From Pseudoalteromonas prydzensis (lineage in GTDB: Bacteria > Pseudomonadota > Gammaproteobacteria > Enterobacterales > Alteromonadaceae), in the NCBI RefSeq assembly GCF_011050055.1, contig NZ_DRGM01000211.1:1-64000 (forward strand): a stretch of DNA of 64,000 bases. Reading direction: 5' to 3'. The notes below the pieces were generated by a model, which made no database searches, had not been told where the DNA came from, and saw only the letters and a program-made list of their open reading frames with translations. Position 1 is the stretch's first letter. Every line of letters begins with the position of its first letter. Positions 19,301 through 28,201 of the stretch are shown here, in pieces. Position numbers and translations under genes: made by a program.

Positions 19301-19555
19301 CATTGCATCTTTCGCCACCCCTAGACGACTATCACTACACAGCTCATAGAGGCCATTTCTAAATCCGCAATCACGTCCATTACTCGTTGAAAAAGCCATA
19401 CTCCCGGAAGTATCAAAAATAATTAACACCCGCGGCCTTTCATCTATCTCTACATTATGATTTACATAAAGTTCGATATCTTCAGCATCACTGCGCATAC
19501 TCAAAAACGCGGTACTACCGAGCAAGATACTTATAACTAAATTTTTAAATTTCAT
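16370..19555 (-). CDS. pilY1: PilY1-type pilus tip adhesin, first copy
   Basis: 1061 residues with signal peptide (near SMRSDAED). The VWA-like domain begins with the MIDAS motif DTSGS (IIFDTSGSMAFS) and contains a Cys/Trp/Arg-rich insert at ~180-200 (EECRRWRWGRCREWEN) that the second copy lacks. The C-terminal beta-propeller has NDDVRILIGTNAGFLHMF, DDADRDGIVEAGD and DSDYDGYIDRLYATD, the last two being EF-hand-like calcium loops. It lies 13 bases after pilX in the pilV-W-X-Y1 operon, the standard place of pilY1. The role is as for the other copy: tip adhesin and priming-complex partner of the minor pilins. Confidence 0.92.
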   Translation of the reverse strand: MKFKNLVISILLGSTAFLSMRSDAEDIELYVNHNVEIDERPRVLIIFDTSGSMAFSTSNGRDCGFRNGLYELCSDSRLGVAKDAMGQLIDENDDIDFGLMRYNSTDGGYILNGIGSSHAAIKTSINNLPADGGTPLAETLWEAYLYITGQSLHYALNVSESSRDTNVENKIFIREECRRWRWGRCREWENVYSYTYISPFADSVAEAKRCDNSVNIIYMTDGDPSPGNDNDSDNDISAAYKKYFGRSLSSGDYLYSNYLHKLAKVIHGVEANKKADIEEVVVDLYPQTPDIHETGRVYTIGFGSGMSSAGKGLLEEAAKLGGGQYQHADTAEQLSAAFKKFITNIREVNDTFTSPSIASNNVDQTRSRESIYYAMFYPETGARWRGNLKKLKVSGTEIVDAKSNPALNDDGLIKSTAHTFWLPANTAADGNSVENGGVNLHLTHLAERTVYTDSPKGGLIEFKSSILQTALGSLTNLATSFGTDKDSVGSTIDWARGVDVDDENGNGSRRDQRTDIFGDPLHSKPVTVDYGNDDVRILIGTNAGFLHMFRDKGDAVSETWSFIPSSLYKILTPLRENQADSKVYGVDGPITVFFDDADRDGIVEAGDRVWAFFGMRRGGNQYYALDITNPDAPKLMWTIQGGSGVYKELAQTWSAPTVSYIKGREDPVLIFGAGFDTNKDNVSLSNDSKGRGLYIVNASNGELVWELTPNTGFKGKHSIAATVSILDSDYDGYIDRLYATDTAGSVWRIDMPGSSPTDGKNPWTHFELAKLGGTLASQDRRFFYKPIVARTMFSKVTSTTANNQTTITRQDTPFDAVLIGSGNRPKPTLTGVQDQLYMIRDINTVTKSFQGTDIPAAITASDLMNVNNDPFANALDDIDEFTKAEVTLSKANGWYYDLPGSGEKSLAAATVVGGVAYYTSFTPASEDATINQCSLSGGSGGLYAFHLHYGSKVYNQLRYVTSNDVPDTPQLYFGSTEACDEDECDEQSQFLLLGPGIKKTKETEKELSAKNPFVPKEILGPGIAFDKDGKIKLVSDAVPIGFGFKTQQTFIYKREVNDNRK

Positions 19556-19568
19556 CGTCTTTACTCGC

Positions 19569-20051
19569 TTACCCGCCCGTATTCAGGCTTGCCATTTCTT
19601 GGGCTATGCCTGACGTTACGGTAATGGTATGTTTGCTTTTTGAGCCGTACGTTATAGTACTGTTCACTTGCACCATGTTACATGAAATACCCGCCGTAAA
19701 ATTAAATTTTCGAGGACAAGGCAAATCTAACGCGCCACTATTTAAGTTACTCATCGTACTCGTTGTTTCGCCAATTTTATTTAACGCTATGGTGCCATTT
19801 GGTATTTGAGCTTGAGTGTACAAAAAATGGCTTGTGCCACCTTTAGTAGCTTCATCTGCAATCACTTGTTGCACATTGCCCATTAATAAGTTTTCAGCTT
19901 CTTCTCGCTCAAATGCTGCATTGGTAATTTTCATATCCACACTACTGCTACTCATGAGTGTCACCGCTATTCCTGTCACGGCAACAACCATGATCAGCGC
20001 AACGACCAATACAATGCCTTGCTGTTTTGAGACCCGTTTTAAATGCGCCAT
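19569..20051 (-). CDS. pilX: Type IV pilus minor pilin PilX
   Basis: 160 residues. The N-terminus MAHLKRVSKQQG^IVLVVALIMVVAVTGIAVTL is a class III-like prepilin leader followed by a hydrophobic helix; mature position 5 is Val instead of Glu, a deviation known for the GspK/PilX-like tip pilins. The next segment AAFEREEAENLL is typical of PilX. Three Cys lie in the C-terminal half. By homology it is part of the PilVWX priming complex that carries PilY1 to the tip. Its start overlaps the pilW stop by 13 bases, so the two are translationally coupled. Confidence 0.85.
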   Translation of the reverse strand: MAHLKRVSKQQGIVLVVALIMVVAVTGIAVTLMSSSSVDMKITNAAFEREEAENLLMGNVQQVIADEATKGGTSHFLYTQAQIPNGTIALNKIGETTSTMSNLNSGALDLPCPRKFNFTAGISCNMVQVNSTITYGSKSKHTITVTSGIAQEMASLNTGG

Positions 20052-21025
20052 AAGTTTGCCCCTACATTATTTAAGCGGATAGTGGTGGTAAATAAAGCCC
20101 GACGGAACCGATCATCAAACTTAAGGATCCGTTGCTCAGCATCTTCGCCTAGCGTATATGTTTGGTTTAGCTGATTTAAATCAGCATCTTCTTGTAATGC
20201 CCGCACTAAAATGAACACTTGTACGGTTAATATTCCCCGACGGTTTTCCCAATCTGTTGCTGTCATATTGCTAACACTTCGATAGGTATCCACTCGGCTG
20301 TCATTATTAGTATCTAGGCCAAATAAAAACCGCATATTTTCGACCCCTTCCATAATCGTTTCAGCGATCATGTTACCATTTGCTGTTAGTCGACGGCGCA
20401 TCAGTACCGGCACGCTAATGTTTCGCTCGTTAAATTGATAAGTTCTCTCGTCAATATAATAAACATGATGGCGATAACGCCACACTGTAGCATTGCCGCT
20501 GATTGAAGCGGCTGTAAATGGACCTTTACGAAATTCAGCTTGTTCTTGTTCAGCTATAAAATAGTAATTATTTGAATTACTATCTGCAGGGTCAATTTGC
20601 AACCCCTCTAGAAATTTTACCTGTAGAATATCCGTATTATCTTGTGCATTGGGAATGCAATTAAGCTGGGCGCCTCCTGTAGATTCAACAGCATAGACGG
20701 AACGAAAATTACTGTTTGCGTTAAAAACTGGAAAGCTGCCATTATTAAGACCCGCAGAACAATCTGCTGCAGGATTTGCTAAAGTATCCGTGTTTTGTTG
20801 TGAAAATGAATCTTCGTAAAACGTGCCCCAAAAACCTATTTGCTCAATATCACGCTGCATTATATTCAGTGCTAAACGGCCCGTTTCTTGTAACTCGCCA
20901 ATCGTCATGGTATCTCTGGTCGTGACTTTCATACTGATATAAGTGAACATTACCCCGCCAAGCACTAAACCACCGATAAACAATGCCACCATCATTTCAA
21001 CTAAAGTGAAACCTTGCTGCTTCAT
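20039..21025 (-). CDS. pilW: Type IV pilus minor pilin PilW
   Basis: 328 residues, the largest of the minor pilins, as expected for PilW. Leader MKQQG^FTLVEMMVALFIGGLVLGGVMF, with Glu at mature position 5. The segment GELQETGRLALNIMQRDIEQIGFWG is a PilW signature after the N-terminal helix. It lies one base after pilV and overlaps pilX. It acts in the inner-membrane priming complex with PilV, PilX and a FimU-type protein. Confidence 0.9.
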   Translation of the reverse strand: MKQQGFTLVEMMVALFIGGLVLGGVMFTYISMKVTTRDTMTIGELQETGRLALNIMQRDIEQIGFWGTFYEDSFSQQNTDTLANPAADCSAGLNNGSFPVFNANSNFRSVYAVESTGGAQLNCIPNAQDNTDILQVKFLEGLQIDPADSNSNNYYFIAEQEQAEFRKGPFTAASISGNATVWRYRHHVYYIDERTYQFNERNISVPVLMRRRLTANGNMIAETIMEGVENMRFLFGLDTNNDSRVDTYRSVSNMTATDWENRRGILTVQVFILVRALQEDADLNQLNQTYTLGEDAEQRILKFDDRFRRALFTTTIRLNNVGANLWRI

Positions 21026-21026
21026 A

Positions 21027-21587
21027 TTAGCTCCTTAAGTAAATATAACTTTTCAATACCATTACACGGCGAGTGTTACTTTCTTCACCACAGGTTATTG
21101 TTTTTGTCTCAGCATTAGCGGTTATCTCCTGACGCCCTTGCCAACTAACCACCACTTGAATATTAAACGCTTTACCATCACCGCCTGGAGCAACGGTATT
21201 TTCAATACACACAGTTGCATCATCGAGCGCGCCGGTATTTTCACGAGCTTGAATAGCTCGGATCCATTGCTGGCGATCAAGTGCGGCAATTTGCGCTGAA
21301 CTACATGAACCGGTATAACAGGTACGTGACTGTTCAAGTGCCGTGTCACTGTTAAATGTGCCATTGTATTGAGTGATCACTCCTACTCTGTCATTCGCAC
21401 GCATTCGCTGGATCATATCGTTACCCAGCGCCACAGCAGCAGCGCGCTGCATAGAATCAAAGCTGGCCTGTTTTGCTTTTGCTTGTAATGCTACTGCACC
21501 GAGTAAGCCAAAGCTTAGGATCACAAACGCGATTAATACCTCAACTAAGGTAAAGCCTCGTTGTGATGGTGGATTGATAACTCTCAT
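21027..21587 (-). CDS. pilV: Type IV pilus minor pilin PilV
   Basis: 186 residues. Leader MRVINPPSQRG^FTLVEVLIAFVILSFGLLGAVALQ with cleavage at G11/F12 and Glu5, typical of the PilV/GspI group. Four Cys occur in the globular part (RTCYTGSC, VCIE, ITCGE). It is the first gene of the minus-strand pilus operon, 108 bases downstream of the LytTR regulator gene. The direct-repeat candidate operator at 21657-21688 lies in that gap, about 70 bases before its start. Confidence 0.9.
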   Translation of the reverse strand: MRVINPPSQRGFTLVEVLIAFVILSFGLLGAVALQAKAKQASFDSMQRAAAVALGNDMIQRMRANDRVGVITQYNGTFNSDTALEQSRTCYTGSCSSAQIAALDRQQWIRAIQARENTGALDDATVCIENTVAPGGDGKAFNIQVVVSWQGRQEITANAETKTITCGEESNTRRVMVLKSYIYLRS

Positions 21588-21656
21588 CGCACATCCTATA
21601 TAAAACTATCTGACTATAAGCATATGCGAACACTGTGTATATACAACAATGCTAAG

Positions 21657-21688
21657 GATGAACGGTTATATTTGTTGATGAATGGTTA
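21657..21688 (-). promoter_or_regulatory. Direct repeat, candidate AlgR/LytTR binding site upstream of pilV
   Basis: On the minus strand TAACCATTCATC and TAACCGTTCATC stand exactly 20 bases apart start to start (plus strand 21677-21688 and 21657-21668). CCGTTCATC differs at one base from the AlgR box CCGTTCGTC described for Pseudomonas aeruginosa. Two tandem sites about two helical turns apart is the usual architecture for LytTR regulators. The gene upstream encodes such a regulator. Confidence 0.6.
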
Positions 21689-21695
21689 ACTAGCT

Positions 21696-22397
21696 TTAGA
21701 GGTGATCTTTCACGGTTTTATAAGCTCGTCGGCTTACCGGTAATAAGCAGCTACAGTCGCTTAGTGCAACCACATGGCTGCCATCACCCGCTTTTTTTAA
21801 CGCAACTAAGCGCGATTTATTAATTAATATTTTACGATGGATGCGTAATAACTGGGTGGGATAGTCTTGCTCAAGTTGTTTTAAGCTTTGATCAAGCAGT
21901 GCTTCGCCGTTAGTAAATATCAAACGCGTGTATTTATCTTCCGCCATGACATAACATACCTCTGCTAACGCCACACTTCTGGTCACGCCTGCAAGTTGAT
22001 AACTGATCATAGCAGGTCGTTGCTTGTGCACATGCGCTCTCGTTAAACGCCCTAGTTGCTCTATGGTGTTTGCCAAATTTTGCTCTGTCACCGGTTTTAC
22101 TAAATAACCCGCTGCACTGAGTTGCAATGCATCTAAGGCATGCTCTGGGTGAGCGGTGACGAATATAATAGCGGGTGGTACAGGCAACTTATTCAATTGT
22201 GTTGCAACTTCTAAACCGCTCATAGCAGGCATATCAACATCTAAAAATACAATATCTGGGGCCTGCAACTTCACTTGTTGTAAAGCCTCATTGCCATTAC
22301 TTGCTTGTGCTGCATGGTTATAGTCTGGGTAATCAGCGAGTAATCGCTGTAGGCGAGCGCGCGCTAATGGTTCATCATCTACTATGAGAACTTTCAT
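21696..22397 (-). CDS. LytTR-family response regulator (AlgR-like)
   Basis: 233 residues. Receiver domain ~1-118 with acidic pocket D7/D8, phospho-acceptor Asp53 (FLDVDMP), Thr in VTAH and Lys in LVKPV. DNA-binding LytTR domain ~130-233 (EVCYVMAEDKYTRLIF, LLRIHRKILINKSRLVAL). Together with the neighbouring histidine kinase it forms an AlgZ/AlgR (FimS/AlgR) type pair. In Pseudomonas AlgR activates the fimU-pilV-W-X-Y1-E operon; here the gene lies directly upstream of pilV, so the same target is likely. Its start overlaps the kinase stop by 4 bases. Confidence 0.88.
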   Translation of the reverse strand: MKVLIVDDEPLARARLQRLLADYPDYNHAAQASNGNEALQQVKLQAPDIVFLDVDMPAMSGLEVATQLNKLPVPPAIIFVTAHPEHALDALQLSAAGYLVKPVTEQNLANTIEQLGRLTRAHVHKQRPAMISYQLAGVTRSVALAEVCYVMAEDKYTRLIFTNGEALLDQSLKQLEQDYPTQLLRIHRKILINKSRLVALKKAGDGSHVVALSDCSCLLPVSRRAYKTVKDHL

Positions 22398-23434
22398 GCA
22401 TGCTCCTTGGCATTATTAAGAGCCAAAGGCAGTACTAACTTGACCCGAAACACATTCCCACGGGTTGTTACTGTTAGCTTTGCACGACCTTGATAATAAA
22501 GATCTAACCGCTGGCGAATATTATCCAGTGCCATGCCATTACCTGGGCGTTTTTGTTGCTGTGTCGAGATTGGGTTCTCTACTAAAATAACTAACGAGTG
22601 TTTACTAATATGTAACTCGACGTAAATTATAGCGCCAGTCAATGCAGGCTCAACCCCGTGACAAACGGCATTCTCTAGCAATGGTTGTAATGTTAAACAT
22701 GGGATAGTGATAGCTGGCAACTGCTCAGGTAGTTGCCAATTAACCTGTAAACGCTCAGCAAAGCGCCAGCTTTCTAACTTTATATATTGCTGAGTGAGTG
22801 TGATTTCATCTGCTAATGCGGTTTCTTTACCAACCCGCATGGCTGCTTGCGATAATGCTGCAAGCGCTAAAATCGCTTGCTCTGCCGCTTGCGGATCATA
22901 ATGGGTAAGCTCGGCGGCGGTATTAAGGCTATTGTATAAAAAATGTGGCCGAATACGCGCTTGTAAGGCATCCAGCTCTGCGCGAGCTAAGGCGTTAGTT
23001 TGTTGTTCTTTTTCAAAATGAATCGTTAAAAATTGAATGAATAATGCAGTGACTAAAAACACCACTAATAGGTTTCTTAAAATAAACGCATAGCTGTTTT
23101 GTTGGGCAATAAAATCACTTGCAAACTCAACTAACAAACCACTAAAAATAGCCGTAGTAAGGAGTAATGAGAGCATTAAAGCGCTCAATTGCAGAGCTTG
23201 GCTCATCTGTTCGAGTTGTTTTCGCAGTAAATAAAGCCAGGTTAGGCTAGATAAAAAAGTAAGATGTAAAAACAAGCTGATCGTGCCAAGGAGAAGCCAC
23301 GTATCGCCTGCAGTGGTAGGTGCAAATGCAAGTACGGTAGCAATAACTTGCGCAACCACTAAAGTAGCAAGTACACCGCGCTCTTTAAACAGAGCAGCAA
23401 AAAGCAAAGTATTGGTTTGCACCGACTTGCTCAT
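22394..23434 (-). CDS. Sensor histidine kinase of the LytS/AlgZ (FimS) type
   Basis: 346 residues from the ATG at 23434. AAGGAG lies 7 bases before it, whereas a TTG 15 bases further upstream would place the Shine-Dalgarno inside the gene. The N-terminal ~145 residues hold about four membrane helices. The His_kinase domain has the H-box RPHFLYNSLNTAAELTHYDPQ (His at ~163) and the N-box LENAVCHGVEPAL with a glycine-rich part near GNGMALDNIRQRL. It should phosphorylate the LytTR regulator encoded immediately downstream. The gene follows ispH by 37 bases, so it may be read through from the ileS operon. Confidence 0.87.
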   Translation of the reverse strand: MSKSVQTNTLLFAALFKERGVLATLVVAQVIATVLAFAPTTAGDTWLLLGTISLFLHLTFLSSLTWLYLLRKQLEQMSQALQLSALMLSLLLTTAIFSGLLVEFASDFIAQQNSYAFILRNLLVVFLVTALFIQFLTIHFEKEQQTNALARAELDALQARIRPHFLYNSLNTAAELTHYDPQAAEQAILALAALSQAAMRVGKETALADEITLTQQYIKLESWRFAERLQVNWQLPEQLPAITIPCLTLQPLLENAVCHGVEPALTGAIIYVELHISKHSLVILVENPISTQQQKRPGNGMALDNIRQRLDLYYQGRAKLTVTTRGNVFRVKLVLPLALNNAKEHA

Positions 23435-23471
23435 TGCGCTCTCCTTCAATTACCCAGTAAGTACGCTAAGG

Positions 23472-24401
23472 TTAGCGTAGCTCAACAGGTACGGCAAATA
23501 CGATATTTTCTTCTTCGCCAGGGTTTTCAATTACCTGCTTACCGCCAAGTTCCTTAAGACGATTGATCACTTGTTGTACTAACACTTCTGGTGCCGATGC
23601 ACCCGCCGTAACACCAACCGCTTTGGCATTAGTAAACCAGTTATCTTCTACATTGCTGGCATCATCAATTAAATAAGCCACAGTGCCCATTTTATCTGCC
23701 AGTTCACGTAAACGATTAGAGTTAGAGCTATTTTTAGCACCAACTACCAATAACACATCTACTTTATCAGCTAAATCACGTACTGCATCTTGACGATTTT
23801 GGGTCGCGTAGCAAATATCATCTTTGCGCGGGCCATCTATTGATGGAAACTTCACTCTAAGCGCATCAATTACATCAGCGGTATCATCAACCGACAAGGT
23901 AGTTTGACTGCAATAAAATAAGTTATTAGGGTTTTTCACGTTTAGTTTGGCAACATCTTCAGGGGTTTCTACTAAATAGATACCACCTTTAGCGTTATCG
24001 TATTGCCCCATGGTGCCTTCAACTTCAGGGTGACCATGATGACCAATTAAAATACACTCGATACCTTTACGACTCGCGCGAGTCACTTCCATATGCACTT
24101 TAGTTACTAACGGGCAGGTTGCATCAAAGACTTTTAAATCTCTACGTTTAGCTTCGCTGCGCACCGCTTGTGACACGCCATGGGCACTGAAGATCACAAT
24201 GCTATCATCTGGCACTTGGTCTAGCTCTTCAACAAACACCGCACCACGATTTTTTAAACCATCAACCACGTAGCGGTTATGCACGACTTCATGGCGCACA
24301 TAAATCGGCTTTTCGAAGATATCTAATGCACGTTCAACAATGCTGATCGCACGGTCGACGCCCGCACAAAATCCACGTGGATTTGCTAGTAAAATATCCA
24401 T
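23472..24401 (-). CDS. ispH: 4-hydroxy-3-methylbut-2-enyl diphosphate reductase
   Basis: 309 residues. Three Cys that bind the iron-sulfur cluster are seen in RGFCAGV (Cys12), DATCPLV (about 96) and ICYATQNRQ (about 197). The enzyme makes IPP and DMAPP in the last step of the MEP pathway. Glu in the proton-relay region and the motif SSNSNRL for diphosphate binding are also present. It overlaps fkpB by one base in the order ribF-ileS-lspA-fkpB-ispH, widely conserved in gammaproteobacteria. Confidence 0.97.
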   Translation of the reverse strand: MDILLANPRGFCAGVDRAISIVERALDIFEKPIYVRHEVVHNRYVVDGLKNRGAVFVEELDQVPDDSIVIFSAHGVSQAVRSEAKRRDLKVFDATCPLVTKVHMEVTRASRKGIECILIGHHGHPEVEGTMGQYDNAKGGIYLVETPEDVAKLNVKNPNNLFYCSQTTLSVDDTADVIDALRVKFPSIDGPRKDDICYATQNRQDAVRDLADKVDVLLVVGAKNSSNSNRLRELADKMGTVAYLIDDASNVEDNWFTNAKAVGVTAGASAPEVLVQQVINRLKELGGKQVIENPGEEENIVFAVPVELR

Positions 24402-24841
24402 TAGCCATTCACCTCTAAAATATCAACTTCAAAGGTTAAGCGTTGCCCTGCCAGCGGGTGATTAAAATCAATTGTCACAGATTCCCCTTGTACTTCACGC
24501 ACAACACCCGGTAATTCGGTGCCATCTGGTTGCGTAAACGCAATAATAGAACCAATTTTTGCCGGCGTTTCTGGGCCAAACTTACTACGCTCAACATAAT
24601 AAATATTATCCGGATTTGGTTGCCCAAACGCATCTTCAGGCTCAAGTTCAAATGACTTGCTGTCACCTGCTGCTAAGCCAAATAAGCATTTTTCAAAGTT
24701 TGCCGTTAAACTGCCATCACCCATAGTTAATTTGGCTGGCTTATTATGCACTTTGGTTGAATCTGCCGCAGAGCCATCCGATAGCTTAATTGAGAAATGA
24801 AAAATAACTTCTGACTTTTCACCAATAACGAGTTGGCTCAT
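24401..24841 (-). CDS. fkpB: FKBP-type peptidyl-prolyl isomerase (SlpA/FkpB)
   Basis: 146 residues. An FKBP domain interrupted by an insert-in-flap region, as in SlyD/SlpA ([49 protein letters not shown]). It lacks the His-rich tail of SlyD, which points to FkpB. It probably acts as a cytosolic folding helper with proline isomerase activity. It overlaps lspA by 4 bases and ispH by 1 base, so it is translationally coupled within the operon. Confidence 0.92.
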   Translation of the reverse strand: MSQLVIGEKSEVIFHFSIKLSDGSAADSTKVHNKPAKLTMGDGSLTANFEKCLFGLAAGDSKSFELEPEDAFGQPNPDNIYYVERSKFGPETPAKIGSIIAFTQPDGTELPGVVREVQGESVTIDFNHPLAGQRLTFEVDILEVNG

Positions 24842-25338
24842 GCTTTTTGTTCCTTAGGACTTTCGCCTGTAAAGGCATCAAATAATAATAACGCGGCACC
24901 AATACAAATTGCACTGTCGGCAATATTAAATGCAGGGAAATTCCAGTTTTGATAGTAAAAATGCAAAAAGTCAACCACATAACCATATGCCATACGGTCA
25001 TATAAGTTACCTAACGCACCAGCAAGTACTAACGAATATGCGCCACAAAGCACTTTGTTGGTAGCTGGTAAGCGTTTTAACCACCAGATCAACAATACGC
25101 TGATTGATATTGCGATAATACTTAAAAACCAACGCTGCCAACCACCCGCTTCACTTAAAAAACTAAAAGCGGCTCCGTAGTTGTGTACGTAAGTAAGATT
25201 AAAAAACGGCAAAATATCAATTGAATCACGTAAATTCATGGTCTTAACAACCAGTGTTTTTGTAGCAAAGTCTACTACTAAAAGTAGTAGACTTAACCAT
25301 AGCCACACTAAACCACTTTTTTGGGCTAGTTTACTCAC
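24838..25338 (-). CDS. lspA: Lipoprotein signal peptidase (signal peptidase II)
   Basis: 166 residues with four membrane helices. The two catalytic Asp motifs are present: LGNLYDRMAYGYVVDFLHF and FNIADSAIC. The aspartyl protease cuts the signal peptide before the lipidated Cys of prolipoproteins such as BamD and the transglycosylase seen in this window. It follows ileS by 9 bases. Confidence 0.96.
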   Translation of the reverse strand: MSKLAQKSGLVWLWLSLLLLVVDFATKTLVVKTMNLRDSIDILPFFNLTYVHNYGAAFSFLSEAGGWQRWFLSIIAISISVLLIWWLKRLPATNKVLCGAYSLVLAGALGNLYDRMAYGYVVDFLHFYYQNWNFPAFNIADSAICIGAALLLFDAFTGESPKEQKA

Positions 25339-25347
25339 TTAATACTC

Positions 25348-28176
25348 CTATGCGAACTGACGTGTCTCGCCTTCGCCATCAACATTGCTTACACAGCGGC
25401 CACAAATTTCTGGATGCGCAGGATTTGCACCTACATCATCACAGTAATGCCAACAACGTTCACATTTTTCTGCGTCGGTTGCTGATACTGCGATATACAA
25501 GCCATCAACCTCAGTTGTTTTTGTGCCTTCTGGCTGTGTATCAACCGCTGTAACAGTGACTTTAGAAGTTAACAATACAAAGCGTAATTCATCCCCCAAT
25601 GCAGCTAATTTTGCAGCAAGCTCTGCATTTGCGTAAAGGTCTACATTGGCTTGCAATGTTGCACCAATCACATCTTCTTTACGTGCGCCTTCAAGCACAC
25701 GGTTTACTTCATCACGCACAGTAAGAATCGTTAACCAATCATCATTACTAAACTGGCCTTCACCCACCGCTTTTAAGCCGTCATACCAAACCGAGGTAAA
25801 TACATATTGGTCACGCTCACCAGGTAGTGCTTGCCAAATTTCTTGTGCTGTAAAGCTCATGATTGGTGCCATCCAACGCGTCATCGCTTCGGCAATATGA
25901 TATAGCGCTGTTTGACATGAACGACGGGCATGACTATCACTTTTCGCTGTGTATTGGCGATCTTTAATAACGTCTAAGTAGAATGAACCTAACTCACCAG
26001 TACAGAAATTCATTAGCTTTTGCGTTACTTGCAGCATTTGATAGCTGTCATAAGCCGCTAAAATTTCATCTTGTAATTGCGCAGCACGACCAACAATCCA
26101 ACGATCCAATTCAACCATGTCATCAATAGCGACTTGGTCAGTTTTCGGCTCAAAACCACTTAAGTTCGCTAGCAAGTAACGGCTGGTGTTACGAATACGA
26201 CGGTAGCGATCCGCAGAACGATTGAAAATTTCATCTGATACGGTCATTTCGGCAGTGTAATCAGTTGAAGCAACCCACAAACGTAAGATATCTGCACCGA
26301 GTTTATTCATCACATTTTGTGGCGAAATAACGTTACCTAATGATTTTGACATCTTACGGCCGTTTTCATCCACAGTGAAACCATGGGTCAACACTTGACG
26401 ATAAGGCGCATGACCATTAATCGCCACAGAGGTCATCATTGATGACATAAACCAACCGCGGTGTTGATCTGAGCCTTCAAGGTATAAATCAGCCGGACCA
26501 ACTAAATCTTCGCGAGCATCAACCACACAGGCATGCGTTACACCCGAATCAAACCATACATCAAGGGTATCTTGTACTTTCATGTATTGCTGTGCGTCAG
26601 CTTCACCAAGTAAAGTCGCAGGTTCTAGGTCATACCATGCTTGAATACCTGATTTCTCAACTAATTGTGCTGCTTGCTCAATCAATGCTTGGGTATTTGG
26701 ATGAAGCGCACCGGTGTCTTTATCAACAAATAAAGCAATTGGCACACCCCAAGTACGTTGGCGCGAAATACACCAATCCGGGCGACCTTCAACCATGTTT
26801 GCAATGCGGCTTTCACCCCATTCTGGTAACCACTGGGTGTTTTTAATCTCTTGTAATGAATCTTGACGCAAATTAGCTTGATCCATACTGATGAACCACT
26901 GCGGCGTTGCACGGAAAATAATTGGCGTTTTATGACGCCAGCAATGCGGGTAACTGTGCGTTAATGCATGGTGATGCATAAGCGCATTACGCTCAGTCAG
27001 CACATCAACTACACTGGCATTAGCTTTAAATACATGTTGACCTGCAAAAAGCTCAGTGTCAGGTAAATAAACACCATTTGCGCCAACTGGGTTAGCCACT
27101 TCTAAACCATATTGTAACCCAGCCACGAAATCTTCTTGGCCGTGTCCTGGTGCCGTATGCACGATGCCGGTACCTGAGTCAGTCGTTACATGCTCAGCCA
27201 CAATCACTGGTACGTTAAAGTCATAAAACGGGTGGGCGACTTGTAAATTCTCAAGTGCTGAACCTGTTACATAACCTAATACGTGATAATGATTAAAACC
27301 ATAACGATCCATCGCATCTTTAACCAGCTCTGAACCTAAAATCAAACGCTTTTGCGCACCTTCATCATCAACTTGTACTAAGGCGTATTCTAAATCAGCA
27401 TGCACGGCAACTGCGCGGTTAGCTGGCAGTGTCCACGGCGTAGTGGTCCAGATCACAGTGCTTACTGTGCCTTTACCTTCATGATCCGCTTTTAAATCAA
27501 ACGCGTTTACAACAGCCGCTTGATCAACAAACTGAAAACGTACATCAATCGCTGGCGATTGTTTATCTTGGTATTCAACTTCGGCTTCTGCCAATGCTGA
27601 GCCACAATCTGTACACCAATGCACAGGTTTTGCGCCTTTGTGTAAATGGCCTTTTTCGATGATGCGACCAAGTACACGAATTGCATTGGCTTCAAAATCA
27701 AAGTTCATGGTTAGATAAGGCTTATCCCAATCAGCAAAAACACCTAAGCGTTTAAAATCTACTTTTTGACCTTCAACTTGCTTTTTAGCATAGGCACGGC
27801 ATTTTTCACGGAATTCTGCGGCCGTGACTTTTACGCCTGGCTTGCCCACTTTTTTCTCTACCATTAATTCAATTGGTAGACCATGGCAATCCCAGCCCGG
27901 CACATACGGTGCATCAAAATCAGCCAAGGTTTTTGATTTAACGATAATGTCTTTTAGAATCTTATTTACTGAATGGCCTAAATGGATATCGCCATTTGCA
28001 TACGGAGGGCCGTCATGCAAAATAAAGGTTTTTTTACCTTTTTTAGCGTTGCGAATTTGACCATATAGGTCGTCTTCATACCATGTTTTAAGCATTTTTG
28101 GCTCACGTTGTGCCAAATTGCCGCGCATTGGAAACGTCGTTTCCGGTAAATTCAAAGTATGCTTGTAGTCGCTCAT
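25348..28176 (-). CDS. ileS: Isoleucyl-tRNA synthetase
   Basis: 942 residues, full length. HIGH-type motif GDIHLGHS (about residue 63), the CP1 editing domain with [17 protein letters not shown] at ~604 ([10 protein letters not shown]), and the C-terminal zinc ligands CERCWHY...CGRCVS. It charges tRNA-Ile and edits valine. This is the bacterial type with C-terminal zinc finger, so probably the mupirocin-sensitive form. It lies 25 bases downstream of ribF. Confidence 0.98.
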   Translation of the reverse strand: MSDYKHTLNLPETTFPMRGNLAQREPKMLKTWYEDDLYGQIRNAKKGKKTFILHDGPPYANGDIHLGHSVNKILKDIIVKSKTLADFDAPYVPGWDCHGLPIELMVEKKVGKPGVKVTAAEFREKCRAYAKKQVEGQKVDFKRLGVFADWDKPYLTMNFDFEANAIRVLGRIIEKGHLHKGAKPVHWCTDCGSALAEAEVEYQDKQSPAIDVRFQFVDQAAVVNAFDLKADHEGKGTVSTVIWTTTPWTLPANRAVAVHADLEYALVQVDDEGAQKRLILGSELVKDAMDRYGFNHYHVLGYVTGSALENLQVAHPFYDFNVPVIVAEHVTTDSGTGIVHTAPGHGQEDFVAGLQYGLEVANPVGANGVYLPDTELFAGQHVFKANASVVDVLTERNALMHHHALTHSYPHCWRHKTPIIFRATPQWFISMDQANLRQDSLQEIKNTQWLPEWGESRIANMVEGRPDWCISRQRTWGVPIALFVDKDTGALHPNTQALIEQAAQLVEKSGIQAWYDLEPATLLGEADAQQYMKVQDTLDVWFDSGVTHACVVDAREDLVGPADLYLEGSDQHRGWFMSSMMTSVAINGHAPYRQVLTHGFTVDENGRKMSKSLGNVISPQNVMNKLGADILRLWVASTDYTAEMTVSDEIFNRSADRYRRIRNTSRYLLANLSGFEPKTDQVAIDDMVELDRWIVGRAAQLQDEILAAYDSYQMLQVTQKLMNFCTGELGSFYLDVIKDRQYTAKSDSHARRSCQTALYHIAEAMTRWMAPIMSFTAQEIWQALPGERDQYVFTSVWYDGLKAVGEGQFSNDDWLTILTVRDEVNRVLEGARKEDVIGATLQANVDLYANAELAAKLAALGDELRFVLLTSKVTVTAVDTQPEGTKTTEVDGLYIAVSATDAEKCERCWHYCDDVGANPAHPEICGRCVSNVDGEGETRQFA

Positions 28177-28201
28177 TAATCCTAGTTTCCGTATCGGCTA
28201 C

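Noticed and set aside
12704-19555. Frameshifted remains of a third PilY1 or an inactive copy
   Set aside because: Both pilY1 frames are uninterrupted from signal peptide to the last propeller strands and keep the MIDAS and calcium loops. No third fragment was seen.
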